Below, one piece after another: positions 17,325 through 25,858 of a stretch of 64,000 nt of DNA. The stretch lies in assembly GCF_019400745.1 (NCBI RefSeq), contig NZ_WJIB01000002.1, forward strand, positions 434,001 through 498,000. The letters run 5' to 3'. The notes under the pieces were generated by a model. The model saw only the letters and a program-made list of their open reading frames with translations, did no database searches and was not told the DNA's origin. The DNA is from Cohnella sp. CFH 77786. Its GTDB lineage: Bacteria; Bacillota; Bacilli; Paenibacillales; Paenibacillaceae. A program made the translations under genes and the position numbers. Each line of letters opens with the position of its first letter. Position 1 is the first letter of the stretch.

Positions 17325-17639
17325 TTAATCACAACTTTCCTTGCGAAGTAGCGCGACGCGGTCTCTCATGGAGGGCAGATCGTCCAAAATCTTCTTCACA
17401 TGGGGTTTGTCCTCAACGTTCAAGGAATAATAAATCCAGTGGCCGCGTCGCGTCTCATGGACCATTCCGCCGTTTTTGAGTTTCTTCAAATGCTGGCTTA
17501 CGTTCGGTTGAGTCGTCTCCAGAATCTCGACAATATCGCATACGCACATTTCCCGTTCTTTCAGCAACGCCAGAATCGTTAACCTCGACTTGTCGGAAAT
17601 AAGCTTCAGTTGTTCGGACAGCTCTTCGATCGTTGCCAC
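17325..17639 (-). CDS. arsR: ArsR-family repressor, first gene of the arsenic operon
   Basis: The 104-residue winged HTH protein has the metal-binding motif EMCVCDIVEIL at the start of the recognition region and QPNVSQHLKKLKNGGMV as the DNA-reading helix, with a C-terminal Cys (KESCD). I start it at the GTG at 17639, preceded by AAGGAGGGG; an upstream ATG at 17678 would add 13 residues and has no ribosome site. It should release DNA on binding arsenite and derepress the aquaporin and arsC genes. Confidence 0.9.
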   Translation of the reverse strand: MATIEELSEQLKLISDKSRLTILALLKEREMCVCDIVEILETTQPNVSQHLKKLKNGGMVHETRRGHWIYYSLNVEDKPHVKKILDDLPSMRDRVALLRKESCD

Positions 17640-17752
17640 CGTTCCCCTCCTTCCTGTCCAGATCCATTCTTCGCACAACTTGTATTATACGCGCTCATTT
17701 AAATAAGTAAACAATTATATTAGTGGAGGTTTATTTCTAAATATTCCTCTAA

Positions 17753-17768
17753 ATCAAAATAAATTGAT
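17753..17768. promoter_or_regulatory. ArsR operator copy 1
   Basis: ATCAA-N6-TTGAT, 16 bp, sits just upstream of the -35 box of the second arsR-type gene. Outer bases extend the palindrome to AATCAA/TTGATT. It is identical in arms and spacing to the sites at 17810 and 18217. Confidence 0.7.
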
Positions 17769-17774
17769 TAACTC

Positions 17775-17803
17775 TTGCGCGATTCTTCATTCCGTGTTAA
17801 GAT
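17775..17803 (+). promoter_or_regulatory. Promoter of the second arsR-type gene
   Basis: TTGCGC (17775-17780), a 17-bp spacer and TAAGAT (17798-17803) form a sigma-A type promoter. It lies between two operator copies, one ahead of -35 and one over the likely transcription start. Confidence 0.6.
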
Positions 17804-17809
17804 GACTAC

Positions 17810-17825
17810 ATCAAAAAAAATTGAT
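17810..17825. promoter_or_regulatory. ArsR operator copy 2
   Basis: ATCAA-N6-TTGAT lies 6 bp after the -10 box, over the expected start of transcription, so a bound repressor would block RNA polymerase. Confidence 0.7.
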
Positions 17826-17850
17826 CAAGGATCGGGTCGGAGGAAAGGAC

Positions 17851-18195
17851 ATGAAGAAGGAGCTGCCGGTTCTCGAACGGGCGATAAACCCCGTTGATTT
17901 TTCCGAGTATGAGATGAAGTTCAAGGCGATCGCGGACCAGAAGCGGCTTCAGATCATGTACGAACTGACCCGGAGGGGAAGCACTTGCGTCTGCGATCTG
18001 ACCGAAATCGTCGGGATGCCGCAGTCCAAGCTGTCGTACCATCTGAAGATCTTGCTGGACGCCGGGCTCATTAAGCGGGAAATCAGGGGAACTTGGAGCT
18101 ACTACGAACTGAATCAAACGGAAGTGAATCATCTTCTGTCCCCGGAACTGTGTTGCATATTCCGAAATGACTCTTCTTCAGGCGACTGCTGTTAA
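17851..18195 (+). CDS. ArsR-family repressor with C-terminal Cys pair
   Basis: This 114-residue protein has an ArsR winged HTH: FKAIADQKRLQIMYELTRRG, then STCVCDLTEI with two Cys in the sensing position, and MPQSKLSYHLKILLDAG as recognition helix. The tail has CC (LCCIF) and ends DCC, giving extra thiols for arsenite or antimonite. Start ATG 17851 follows GGAGGAAAGGAC. Two operator copies bracket its promoter and a third precedes the next small gene, so it likely represses itself and that gene. It differs from the other ArsR, which heads the aquaporin-arsC operon on the opposite strand. Confidence 0.9.
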   Translation: MKKELPVLERAINPVDFSEYEMKFKAIADQKRLQIMYELTRRGSTCVCDLTEIVGMPQSKLSYHLKILLDAGLIKREIRGTWSYYELNQTEVNHLLSPELCCIFRNDSSSGDCC

Positions 18196-18216
18196 AGGCA
18201 TTCGCTTGCGCAATAA

Positions 18217-18232
18217 ATCAAAAAAAATTGAT
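18217..18232. promoter_or_regulatory. ArsR operator copy 3
   Basis: ATCAA-N6-TTGAT lies between the second arsR-type gene and the Cys-Cys-rich peptide gene, with the same arms and spacing as the other two copies. It implies separate arsenite-responsive control of the peptide gene. Confidence 0.7.
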
Positions 18233-18304
18233 TAATTCGACGTCAAGTTGATTCTCCCGATCGGGAATCAAATAAAAAATCATTTCAAAGAAGGAGGAAA
18301 TCAA

Positions 18305-18493
18305 ATGGAAAATCAGACGAAGAAAACCGAGGGCAGCAACGAAAACACAGGTGGATGCTGCGAAGCAGAGAGCAAAAATCCTGCCGCAGGCAAGGAAACG
18401 GCGTCTTCCAGCTCCTGCTGCAGCACGGACACGACCGTAACTTCGTGCTGCGGTTCCGACGTCGCCGCAAACAGCGCTTCTTGCTGCGCATGA
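18305..18493 (+). CDS. Small Cys-Cys-rich protein of the arsenic locus
   Basis: A 62-residue hydrophilic protein with eight cysteines, all in adjacent pairs (GGCCEAE, SSCCST, TSCCGSD, ASCCA) and separated by 12-19 Ser/Thr/Ala-rich residues. There is no membrane segment or signal peptide. ATG 18305 has AAGGAGG seven bases upstream. It is preceded by an ArsR operator and followed by a strong terminator, so it looks like a real, controlled gene. I do not recognise a family; a thiol sink or metallochaperone for As(III) is inference. Confidence 0.75.
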   Translation: MENQTKKTEGSNENTGGCCEAESKNPAAGKETASSSSCCSTDTTVTSCCGSDVAANSASCCA

Positions 18494-18514
18494 TTCTCCT
18501 TCCATCAGAATCGA

Positions 18515-18543
18515 AAGGGTCCTCCGGCAGGAGGACCCTTGTT
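18515..18543 (+). terminator. Strong terminator after the Cys-Cys peptide gene
   Basis: An 11-bp perfect stem, AAGGGTCCTCC with GGAGGACCCTT, has loop GGCA and TTGTTG after it. It is 22 bp after the stop. Confidence 0.8.
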
Positions 18544-18568
18544 GTCGAGTAACGGGAACAGACAACCT

Positions 18569-19405
18569 TCATTTGCCGAACAGGCGGCGGTATTCGGACG
18601 GCGTCATGCCTTCGTGCTCATGGAACTTCCGGTTGAAATAGCTGACGCTCGGGTAACCGGCATCCTCGGAGATTTGCCCGATCCGGGCGTCCATCCGTTC
18701 CAGCAGCCACTGCTTCGCGAGCTGCAGACGGCAGCGCGTGACGTAATCGAGCGGCGACATCTGCATCGTTCGGCGGAACAGCTTGCAGAAATAGTGAGGG
18801 GTGATGCCGGCCCGTTCCGCCCACTCTTCCAGGATGAACGGTTTATGGGCCTCTTGCTGCATCGGGGCCAGCAGCTTCAGAATCCGGCTGCTGGCCATGC
18901 TCGGCGTAAAGCCTTCCAGAGGAACCGCTTGGTTCACGAATTCGGCTATGACGGCGTACGTGAGCGTAGACAGCCGCGTCGGACGAAGCATTTTATGGTT
19001 GTCCGCCTCTTCCAGCAGCTCGAGATGGGCTCGTTCCCAGGCGTCAGGTTGGCGGAGCGTCCACAGTCTCCTTTGATGGAACCCGCGCTCCCGCAAATAC
19101 TCGGCAAGGCCGTTGCCGTAGAAATGCACCCAGCGAATGTCCCAAGGCTGGTCCTTGCTGCTGTAATATCGTTGTTCTTGAGCGGGGAAATAAAGCACGG
19201 CGTCTCCTCTTTTCAAATCGTGGACGCGTCCCTCGATGACGACATACCCTTTGCCGGACGCGACGTAATGGATGTTGAAGTTGCCCAGCGCGCCTTTCTC
19301 CCGGGAGACGGAATGCTCGGGGTAATCCCGGTAGGCGCCGACCGATTCGGGAAAAACGAAGTACGGGTTGTCGGAAATCGTCAGCAAGTGGCTTTGACGG
19401 AGCAT
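18569..19405 (-). CDS. AraC-family transcriptional regulator
   Basis: This 278-residue protein has an N-terminal cupin-like sensor (NFNIHYVASGKGYVVIEG, then LKRGDAVLYFPAQEQ) and two C-terminal HTH motifs (LEEWAERAGITPHYFCKLF and ISEDAGYPSVSYFNRKFHEH with the family's GMTPSEYRR). Start ATG 19405 follows GGGAGG; an earlier ATG at 19456 lacks one. It is divergent from an oxidoreductase and an aldo/keto reductase gene and likely activates them in response to a sugar-type ligand. Confidence 0.9.
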   Translation of the reverse strand: MLRQSHLLTISDNPYFVFPESVGAYRDYPEHSVSREKGALGNFNIHYVASGKGYVVIEGRVHDLKRGDAVLYFPAQEQRYYSSKDQPWDIRWVHFYGNGLAEYLRERGFHQRRLWTLRQPDAWERAHLELLEEADNHKMLRPTRLSTLTYAVIAEFVNQAVPLEGFTPSMASSRILKLLAPMQQEAHKPFILEEWAERAGITPHYFCKLFRRTMQMSPLDYVTRCRLQLAKQWLLERMDARIGQISEDAGYPSVSYFNRKFHEHEGMTPSEYRRLFGK

Positions 19406-19536
19406 ACGGTAACCTCCCGAGTAACAGGATGACAATATTATTATAAGGAAATGCAAAATATTAATATTTTCATGTTTATCGTCAATTACTATAATAACAA
19501 TATCATCCTAAACCGAAATGAGGGACCCCGCAAGCC

Positions 19537-20535
19537 ATGACAAGAAAATTGAAATGGGGCATCATCGGCTGTGCCGGAATCGCGGAAAGAGCGGTCATTC
19601 CCGGCTTGCAGCAGTCCGAACGGAACGAAGTGGCCGCGATCGCGAGCCGCGACTTGGCCAAAGCCAAGGAAACCGCCGGCCGCCTGGGCATTCCGGCCGC
19701 TTACGGCAGCTACGAAGAGCTGCTCAGGGACGCGTCCATCGACGCCGTGTATATCCCGCTGCCGAACCATCTGCATAAAGAGTGGACGATCCGCGCGGCC
19801 CAAGCGGGCAAACACGTACTGTGCGAGAAGCCGATCGCCCTGAACGCCGAAGAGGCGCAGGAGATGGCGGATGCCTGCAAGGTTGCAGGCGTCCATCTGG
19901 CCGAAGCGTTCATGTACCGATTCCACCCGCGTTATGCGATGATCCGCGAGGTTATCGCTTCCGGTGAAATCGGCGAGATCAGGGGCATTCACGGGACGTT
20001 TACGTTCAACAACGCCGGGGATAAGGGAAATGTCCGGTTTCGCAAGGATTGGGGAGGCGGATCCGTATACGATGTGGGCTGCTACCCGATCAGCGCCGCC
20101 CGGCTGCTGCTGGGACGCGAGCCGGAAGCGGCGACTGCGCAGGCGTTCTTCTCGCCGGAGCACGACGGCGTCGACATGATGGCTTCAGGCTTGGTCGAAT
20201 TCCCGGGCTCGGTTGCCCTGACGTTCGATTGCGGCATGTGGGCCGCGTTCCGCAATACGCTGGAAGTGTTGGGGACGCAAGGCACGATCGAGGTGCCGTC
20301 GGCGTTCATCACTCAACCGAACGGAGGTTCGAATTTCTTCGTGAACGCCGGAGGCAGCCGCCGCGAAGTCGCGGTGCCGGACGTGAACCAGTATGCGCTG
20401 CAAGGCGACGAATTTGCCCGGACTGTTCTGGATGGGGTACAACCGAAGTTTGAGTCAGAGGACGCCGTGCGCAACATGCGGGTCATCGACGCGGTGCTGC
20501 GGTCGGCGGAAACAAAGGGGCGCGTCACCCTGTAA
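19537..20535 (+). CDS. Gfo/Idh/MocA-family oxidoreductase
   Basis: The 332-residue NAD(P)-dependent sugar or inositol dehydrogenase homologue has the Rossmann start KWGIIGCAGIAERAV and the signature CEKPIALNAEEA with the catalytic Lys. EAFMYRFHPRYA and GGGSVYDVGCYPI match the substrate-side blocks. It is followed 35 bp on by an aldo/keto reductase, and the pair is divergent from the AraC regulator. The substrate is not identifiable. Confidence 0.9.
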   Translation: MTRKLKWGIIGCAGIAERAVIPGLQQSERNEVAAIASRDLAKAKETAGRLGIPAAYGSYEELLRDASIDAVYIPLPNHLHKEWTIRAAQAGKHVLCEKPIALNAEEAQEMADACKVAGVHLAEAFMYRFHPRYAMIREVIASGEIGEIRGIHGTFTFNNAGDKGNVRFRKDWGGGSVYDVGCYPISAARLLLGREPEAATAQAFFSPEHDGVDMMASGLVEFPGSVALTFDCGMWAAFRNTLEVLGTQGTIEVPSAFITQPNGGSNFFVNAGGSRREVAVPDVNQYALQGDEFARTVLDGVQPKFESEDAVRNMRVIDAVLRSAETKGRVTL

Positions 20536-20570
20536 GGCGAAGTCATCATCGGGCAAGGGGGCAAGGGAAC

Positions 20571-21515
20571 GTGGAATATATCCGCATCGAAGGGTGCGCC
20601 AAGCCGGTATCCCGGCTGATGAAGGGCACCGACTATTTCTATCATGATTCCTATGACAAAGCCGCCGCGAATTTGGACGCATTCCTGGCGATCGGCGGCA
20701 ACTCGGTGGATACGGCCCATATTTATTGCGGCGGCCAGAGCGAAGAGGTGCTGGGGCGGTACATGCGGGAGAGGGGCAACCGCGACCGGATGGTCATCCT
20801 GACCAAGGGAGCGCACCACGACCATAACGGTCCGCGCGTGAACAAGGAAGCGATCCGCCGCGACCTGTCCGAGAGCCTGGAACGGCTGCAGACCGATCAT
20901 GTCGAGCTGTACGCGCTCCACCGCGACGATCCAGGCGTGCCGGTCGGCGCCATCATCGAAGCGCTGAACGAGCATATCGAGTCCGGCGCCATCGGGGCGA
21001 TCGGCGGATCGAACTGGACTTGGCAGCGCCTGCAGGAAGCGAACGAATATGCCGCGGCGCACGGCCTGCGAGGGTTCACGTTCAGCAGTCCGAACCTGAG
21101 CCTGGCCAAGGCGAACGAACCGTTCTGGGCGGGCTGCGTCTCGGCTGACGCCGAAACGTGCACCTGGCACGAGAAGGAGCAGCTGCCTCTGCTCTCCTGG
21201 TCCTCCCAGGCGAGAGGCTTCTTCACCGGCCGATTCTCTCCGGAAGTACGCGACAATGCCGACATCGTGCGCGTATTCTACAGCGACGGCAACTGGGAGC
21301 GGCTGCGGAGAGCCGAGCGACTCGCCCGCGAGCGCGGCGTCAGCGCGATCATGATCGCGCTCGCCTACGTGATGAACCAGCCGTTCCCGACGTGCGCCTT
21401 GATCGGCGCGCAGAACGCCGAAGAGCTTCGTTCCTGCGACGAAGGCTCCCGGATCCGCCTGACCCGCGAAGAGATGGAATGGTTGGATTTGTCCGGGGAA
21501 ACGGCTTCCGTGTAA
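20571..21515 (+). CDS. Aldo/keto reductase
   Basis: This 314-residue NADPH-dependent reductase has the catalytic Asp-Tyr-Lys-His set visible as SVDTAHIYCG, VILTKGAHHD and YALHRDDPG. The family barrel is complete; AIGGSNWTWQRL and LPLLSWSSQARGF are the usual later blocks. Start GTG 20571 follows a purine-rich GGGGGCAAGGGAAC. Likely cotranscribed with the oxidoreductase before it and acting on the same sugar-like compound. A strong terminator follows. Confidence 0.9.
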   Translation: MEYIRIEGCAKPVSRLMKGTDYFYHDSYDKAAANLDAFLAIGGNSVDTAHIYCGGQSEEVLGRYMRERGNRDRMVILTKGAHHDHNGPRVNKEAIRRDLSESLERLQTDHVELYALHRDDPGVPVGAIIEALNEHIESGAIGAIGGSNWTWQRLQEANEYAAAHGLRGFTFSSPNLSLAKANEPFWAGCVSADAETCTWHEKEQLPLLSWSSQARGFFTGRFSPEVRDNADIVRVFYSDGNWERLRRAERLARERGVSAIMIALAYVMNQPFPTCALIGAQNAEELRSCDEGSRIRLTREEMEWLDLSGETASV

Positions 21516-21544
21516 TATTCATAGACGTTTATTCCTTTTCCAGT

Positions 21545-21593
21545 AAACCCGAAAGCCGGCGCTCGCTTGAAGCGTCCGGCTTTCGGGTTTTTT
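21545..21593 (+). terminator. Rho-independent terminator
   Basis: A 15-bp perfect stem, AAACCCGAAAGCCGG with CCGGCTTTCGGGTTT, is followed by TTT. It closes the oxidoreductase and aldo/keto reductase unit. Confidence 0.85.
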
Positions 21594-21619
21594 GGCGGTA
21601 AAAGTTAACGTCAGAGGAG

Positions 21620-21811
21620 TTATCCTGGGAAGTGATGATCCGGTTTCGGCATGACGATTGGAATCGAATGTACAGGATCGATGCAGATACCCGGAATCCC
21701 GGACAACTCCACCGGCTTCGAGGTTCGACCATAGTACGGCATCAAGCCGAGACTGTCGAATAATGGGGAACGGACAAACGTCGCGTTTGTCCGATTCTTA
21801 TTTTCTGACAT
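21620..21811 (-). CDS. Possible small hypothetical gene or remnant
   Basis: A 63-codon frame with protein-like composition, ending in a Pro/His-rich segment (PVHSIPIVMPKPDHHFPG). No ribosome site precedes its ATG, and the hairpin at 21771-21793 falls inside it. No family recognised. Apart from this and the hairpin I see nothing else in 21594-21978. Confidence 0.2.
   Translation of the reverse strand: MSENKNRTNATFVRSPLFDSLGLMPYYGRTSKPVELSGIPGICIDPVHSIPIVMPKPDHHFPG
21771..21793 (+). terminator. Perfect hairpin in the gap before the repeat protein gene
   Basis: CGGACAAACG and CGTTTGTCCG, loop TCG, are followed by ATTCTTATTTT. It is terminator-like on the plus strand, with no gene clearly ending here. 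Confidence 0.45.
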
Positions 21812-21978
21812 AATCGAACATCGCGTGCGACCCTACGCCTAAATCGCGTCGGCGAATCGGGAATCGCTTCCTATAACGCATTCCATTTTCTGCCTATATA
21901 ATCTTAGTGGGTATGGACTAGAACCAAATAGAACTATGTCCAAATATACCCAAAATTTGAGGCTAGGAGATGAATGAT

Positions 21979-24882
21979 GTGGAAGTGGTAATCGGGCAAA
22001 CCCCCATCGATCTCAACGAGTTGAAGCAAAATCTGTTCACCACGTTGAACCCGGCCAGCGGCGTTCTGCCCCCCGGACAATCCCTCACGTATCGGATTTG
22101 CAAGCCCGCTTTTCCGGTTCTCCCCCGGTCGGGCCACGCCGGCGAATTCTATTACGGCAGTTCGTACAACTTCCCGTACGAGCTGGAGACGTTCCTGTCG
22201 GTCAAAAAAGCCGGAGCGGAGCTCGCCCGGGGCAAGGACTACCATCTCGAGGAAATCCGGACGAGCAATTACACCGACCTCGTGCTGACGCCGCTGCTGC
22301 GGGTCGAACAACAAGCGGAGATTACGATTCAGGCGACCGTTCAAGTGATCCTGAACGGCTACTCCGTCCAGCGCACCTTCGACCCCGAGACGGCCACCTT
22401 GCTGCCCACCGTGTCGGAGACGTTTTTCCAGTCGTTCCTGGCGGAGTCGTCTTCGACGAATATGCTGCGCAGCGGGGAATATTTGCAAGCCAGCCTGTCG
22501 ACGATTCTGCAATCCCTTCCGGAAGGCGCCGCTACCGACTCGTTTCCGATCAAGACGACGATGCCGATCAACGGCAAACCGACCTTGGTGACCATCCACT
22601 CGATCCAATGGGAAGCCTACAAATCGCCGATCGAGTCTGCCTCCGCCGCGGCAACAGCGCCGATCAAGCTGGTCGAAGGCCGGGACTTCCAGGCTCCGGA
22701 CGGCTTGGACAAGCTGACATCCCGGTTTCTGTTCATTCCACAGCAAGAGGCTTACAAAGCTTACGCCGCGGCTAAGGTCCTGACGGAATGCAACGGAGTC
22801 AGGCAAACGCTGTCGCTCACCACGCCGACGACCACGATCCCGGCCGTCACTTCCGTCCTCACCGATATTTTGGGCGGCTTCGACCTGATTCCGGACTCCT
22901 TCCATACGCTGCAGCCGGGCCAGCCTCTCGAGCTCAAGGTCATCCACAAACTGCTGGATCTGTCCGAGCCGTTCGGGAACTTGAACATCGGCGCGTTGTC
23001 CTATGCGTGGAAAATCACCGGCATCGTCTGGGGGCTCAGCCGCCAAAGCGCTTCAAGCGCCGCGGCCGGACCTGTCCCGCTCGCCTTGGGGAAAGACTTC
23101 TTCCTCTCCGACGCGGGCAATCCGTTCGAGCAGAAGCTGCTGATCCAGCCGTCGATCGTAGACAAACCGGAGCAAGCTGTCCCTGAAGTGTATGAGCTGA
23201 CGGGAACCGTCTCCTATCTGATCAACGGAGATACGGAGAGCTCCAATCCCATCAAGCTGCTGATCAAACAATTGCCTCTCGTGAAGGAGCAGATTCAGTC
23301 CCTGTTCCAAGTGAAGTCGAACAAAGCGGGCTCGGCGAGCCTGGGAGAGCAGGTGCTTCTCAAGCTGGCAACGCCGCTGGAGAATCTCGTCGAAGCCGCG
23401 GCTCCGCTCTCCGCGTCCGCGTCGGCGCTTCCCGATCTGAAATGGTTTCCAGTCACCGGCGGCCTGCCGGTCGGAGAGCTCACGATTCCTTTCGAAATCA
23501 AGGAGATCGCATGGCAGGTGCTGGACGAGAAGGGGGCGCCGCTGAACCATGGCGAAGACTTCCGTACGCTCGAAGGGCTCAGCAGTCTCCAAACTTCGCT
23601 CGTGTTTCTTCCGCCTAAGAATTGGGCAGGAGGCGCCGCTTCCCTCACGCGCAAGGTACAGGCGAACGTAAAAGCATTCTTGAACGGCAAGCTGCTTCCG
23701 CTGGACAATCTCGCCTTGACGTTCTCGGATTTGAGCTTGCTGCCTTTCCAAGACAAGATTCTCGGACTGATCGAGCAAACCCTGCGGGTGACGCGCAATT
23801 CGGATACGCTGGAGCCGGGAACCCCGCTGATCGCCGAGCTGGCGTCCGATCTGGCCAAGCCGGCCGCGCTGTCGCAGGCGGGCATCCAGGGCACGTCGCT
23901 CGCCCCAATCGAACGCGTATTCACGGGTACGCTGCCGTTCGCGGACGATCGCTTGCCGTTCGAGATTCCGCTCGGATTTTCGGTGAAGCTGGAGTGGAAG
24001 CTGTACAAGAAAGGGGCGGACGGACAGTATGTCCAATTGGGCGGCAAAGACTTCCGTCTTCGCCCGGGCGCCGACAACACGAGCGGCAATCCGTGGAAGG
24101 ATTCCCGGCTCGACGTTCTGTTGGTCCCGCAGGTGAAAGGGTTCCATCAGCTGGCGGAAATCGAGTTCCGCTACTTGGAGGCCGCACTGGAAATCACCAT
24201 TCCGACGCTTGATCCGATTCCGCTCAGCCTGCCGAAGATTCCGATCACGCAGCTCCCGATCGCGGTGCCGGAGCTGCTTCTGGTCACCGAGCATCGGCTT
24301 GACGACCTGGACCAAGCGGGAGACCGGCTCATCGTCCTTCCGCAATCCACGTTTACCCGCCTCGCGAATTGGGACGTGCTCAAACCGGTTTTGGAAAAGG
24401 TGAACGCCCAAGTCGAAACCGTGTACGGCTTGCTCGACGGCGTCACGGACCTGGCGGATTTCGCGCTCATGCTTCTCGGCTTGAAGAAAGCGCTCGGCCA
24501 CGTTCTTCAGCCGATCGGCAAGAACAAATTATGGGTGGCGGAAGCGGTCGGCGATCGAATCGCGGATTTGGGGCAACTGCCCAAAACCGACCACAACCTG
24601 CCGGACGACAGCGAATGGGACGATGAGATTTCGGGCATCGTGGCCATCTTGCCATCGAACCGGAAAATCAGATTCCATCAGAGTAAAGATTACAAAGGCG
24701 ACAGGATGGACGTCATTCCCTCTCAGGCGACGAATAACGATCTTCCTTTCGGCAACATCGTCTGCATCGTGAACAACCTCAATGTTCCGGACGAGAGGAA
24801 ACCGGATGTGTGGCCGGCGGGTACCCTGGACGGAAACGTGAATAACGACGACATCGATTCTCTGAGTTTTCTGGATATTTAA
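21979..24882 (+). CDS. Large repeat-built protein of unknown function
   Basis: About 967 residues, no signal peptide and no membrane segment. It is built from about five degenerate units of 150-220 residues, each with a line such as GKDYHLEE, GRDFQAPDG, GKDFFLSDAG, GEDFRTLEG or GKDFRLRPG, then a Leu/Val strand ending in Pro (VLTPL, FLFIP, LLIQP, VFLPP, VLLVP) and a strand ending in an Asn-Gly turn. The last ~100 residues differ: KIRFHQSKDYKGDRMDV looks like a beta/gamma-crystallin strand pair. Tandem Ig-like domains are likely. AGGAG abuts the ATG at 21970, so GTG 21979, nine bases on, is the better start. Function unknown. Confidence 0.75.
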   Translation: MEVVIGQTPIDLNELKQNLFTTLNPASGVLPPGQSLTYRICKPAFPVLPRSGHAGEFYYGSSYNFPYELETFLSVKKAGAELARGKDYHLEEIRTSNYTDLVLTPLLRVEQQAEITIQATVQVILNGYSVQRTFDPETATLLPTVSETFFQSFLAESSSTNMLRSGEYLQASLSTILQSLPEGAATDSFPIKTTMPINGKPTLVTIHSIQWEAYKSPIESASAAATAPIKLVEGRDFQAPDGLDKLTSRFLFIPQQEAYKAYAAAKVLTECNGVRQTLSLTTPTTTIPAVTSVLTDILGGFDLIPDSFHTLQPGQPLELKVIHKLLDLSEPFGNLNIGALSYAWKITGIVWGLSRQSASSAAAGPVPLALGKDFFLSDAGNPFEQKLLIQPSIVDKPEQAVPEVYELTGTVSYLINGDTESSNPIKLLIKQLPLVKEQIQSLFQVKSNKAGSASLGEQVLLKLATPLENLVEAAAPLSASASALPDLKWFPVTGGLPVGELTIPFEIKEIAWQVLDEKGAPLNHGEDFRTLEGLSSLQTSLVFLPPKNWAGGAASLTRKVQANVKAFLNGKLLPLDNLALTFSDLSLLPFQDKILGLIEQTLRVTRNSDTLEPGTPLIAELASDLAKPAALSQAGIQGTSLAPIERVFTGTLPFADDRLPFEIPLGFSVKLEWKLYKKGADGQYVQLGGKDFRLRPGADNTSGNPWKDSRLDVLLVPQVKGFHQLAEIEFRYLEAALEITIPTLDPIPLSLPKIPITQLPIAVPELLLVTEHRLDDLDQAGDRLIVLPQSTFTRLANWDVLKPVLEKVNAQVETVYGLLDGVTDLADFALMLLGLKKALGHVLQPIGKNKLWVAEAVGDRIADLGQLPKTDHNLPDDSEWDDEISGIVAILPSNRKIRFHQSKDYKGDRMDVIPSQATNNDLPFGNIVCIVNNLNVPDERKPDVWPAGTLDGNVNNDDIDSLSFLDI

Positions 24883-24922
24883 AGCGTATGTTTGCCGCAA
24901 CGGCCAAGATATGCTGCAAAGT

Positions 24923-24968
24923 ACCCGCGGCAAAGAAATGCTTCATCATTTCTTTGCCGCGGGTTTTG
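24923..24968. terminator. Long terminator hairpin
   Basis: A perfect 18-bp stem (24923-24940 with 24947-24964, ACCCGCGGCAAAGAAATG and its complement), loop CTTCAT, is followed by TTTGCTTTCTTT. It ends the repeat-protein transcript. Confidence 0.85.
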
Positions 24969-25008
24969 CTTTCTTTATCGATACGATCTTGGATTCGACG
25001 GGAATCGT

Positions 25009-25350
25009 TCAAGTATTTGGTTCAACGATTGGAGCGTTTACGTTTGCGGAAGCGGAAGCGCAAATTCCGAATCTCTCCGTTCCAAACTCAATCAATACAA
25101 AAGCGAGCCCCATTGCTGTCGTCGTAGCCAACCAATGAGCGCACCCGTCCTCCACCGATTCAAAATGCAGATGGCAGGGGCCATGCAACCAGCTTATTCT
25201 TGGCTTCGCCCCGCTGATCCGCAGTTGCTCATTCAAAAGCGCCGCTGCATCCTGTGCTTTCTGTTCTCTTGCCAGCTCGAACACCGTGCGCAAAGATTTT
25301 CTGAGCGACCGGACGATCTCGACATCCTCAGAACGAACAGGCCACGATGA
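25009..25350 (-). pseudogene. Remnant of a CGNR zinc-finger (ABATE-domain) protein
   Basis: On the minus strand, a frame with no usable start (a TAG bounds it at 25351) reads SLRKSLRTVFELAREQ, then ALLNEQLRISGAKPRISWL and MGLAFVLIEFGTERFGICA, which fits the ABATE part of CGNR-type regulators. It stops at 25009 before any Cys-Gly-Asn-Arg finger. Both ends are therefore missing. The family call is from pattern memory only. Confidence 0.5.
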
Positions 25351-25443
25351 CTAGTTTGGGCTTGAATGTAGATTCCCTCAAGGTCCAACGTAAAATCGGA
25401 TCATAAATCGAGGTTAGCCAATGAAAGCGCAGGGCTGGAATAG

Positions 25444-25760
25444 CTGTTCTATCAATCGGGCAACTATGTGGATCTGATCGCGGAACAGAACAAGCTGGAC
25501 AAGTCCAAAGGGCTGAAGGCCGGCACGAACCTTGTCATTCCCGCGCTCCCGGGCAAGAGTCAGGCCGATGCCGACAACAGAAGCCCCACTTCCGTCAAGG
25601 AACATATCGTTAAGCAGGGACAGACGCTTTACGGATTTCGAGAAAATACTACAATTCCAACAAGTACGCCAAGGCCATTGCCGAGTACAATCCTCTACAG
25701 GACGGCGATGAAGTGAAGGTCGGTTCTGTGTTGAAAGTCCCGGCGGATCCGGTATCTTGA
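25444..25760 (+). pseudogene. LysM-domain protein remnant with frameshift
   Basis: A start-less frame (bounded by TAG 25441) reads YQSGNYVDLIAEQNKL and KAGTNLVIPALPGK, the end of one LysM unit, then HIVKQGQTLYG, the start of a second. One base later in another frame the unit goes on as ISRKYYNSNKYAKAIAEYN and VKVGSVLKVP to a TGA at 25758. A single inserted base near 25630 and a lost 5' end make it a pseudogene. Confidence 0.7.
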
Positions 25761-25799
25761 CCGGGAAATGCGTGCTTAGTCCTGTGTTGTCCTAAGTAT

Positions 25800-25858
25800 A
25801 ATAAAGGATCAGGCAGTTGACATCTACTGATGTAAACTGCCTGATCCTTTATTTTTTC
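25800..25858. terminator. Bidirectional terminator
   Basis: A 19-bp stem, AATAAAGGATCAGGCAGTT with its complement at 25835-25853, is followed by TTTTTT on the plus strand and preceded by AATA on the other. It lies after the LysM remnant. The AT-rich space from here to 26100 shows no gene. Confidence 0.85.
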
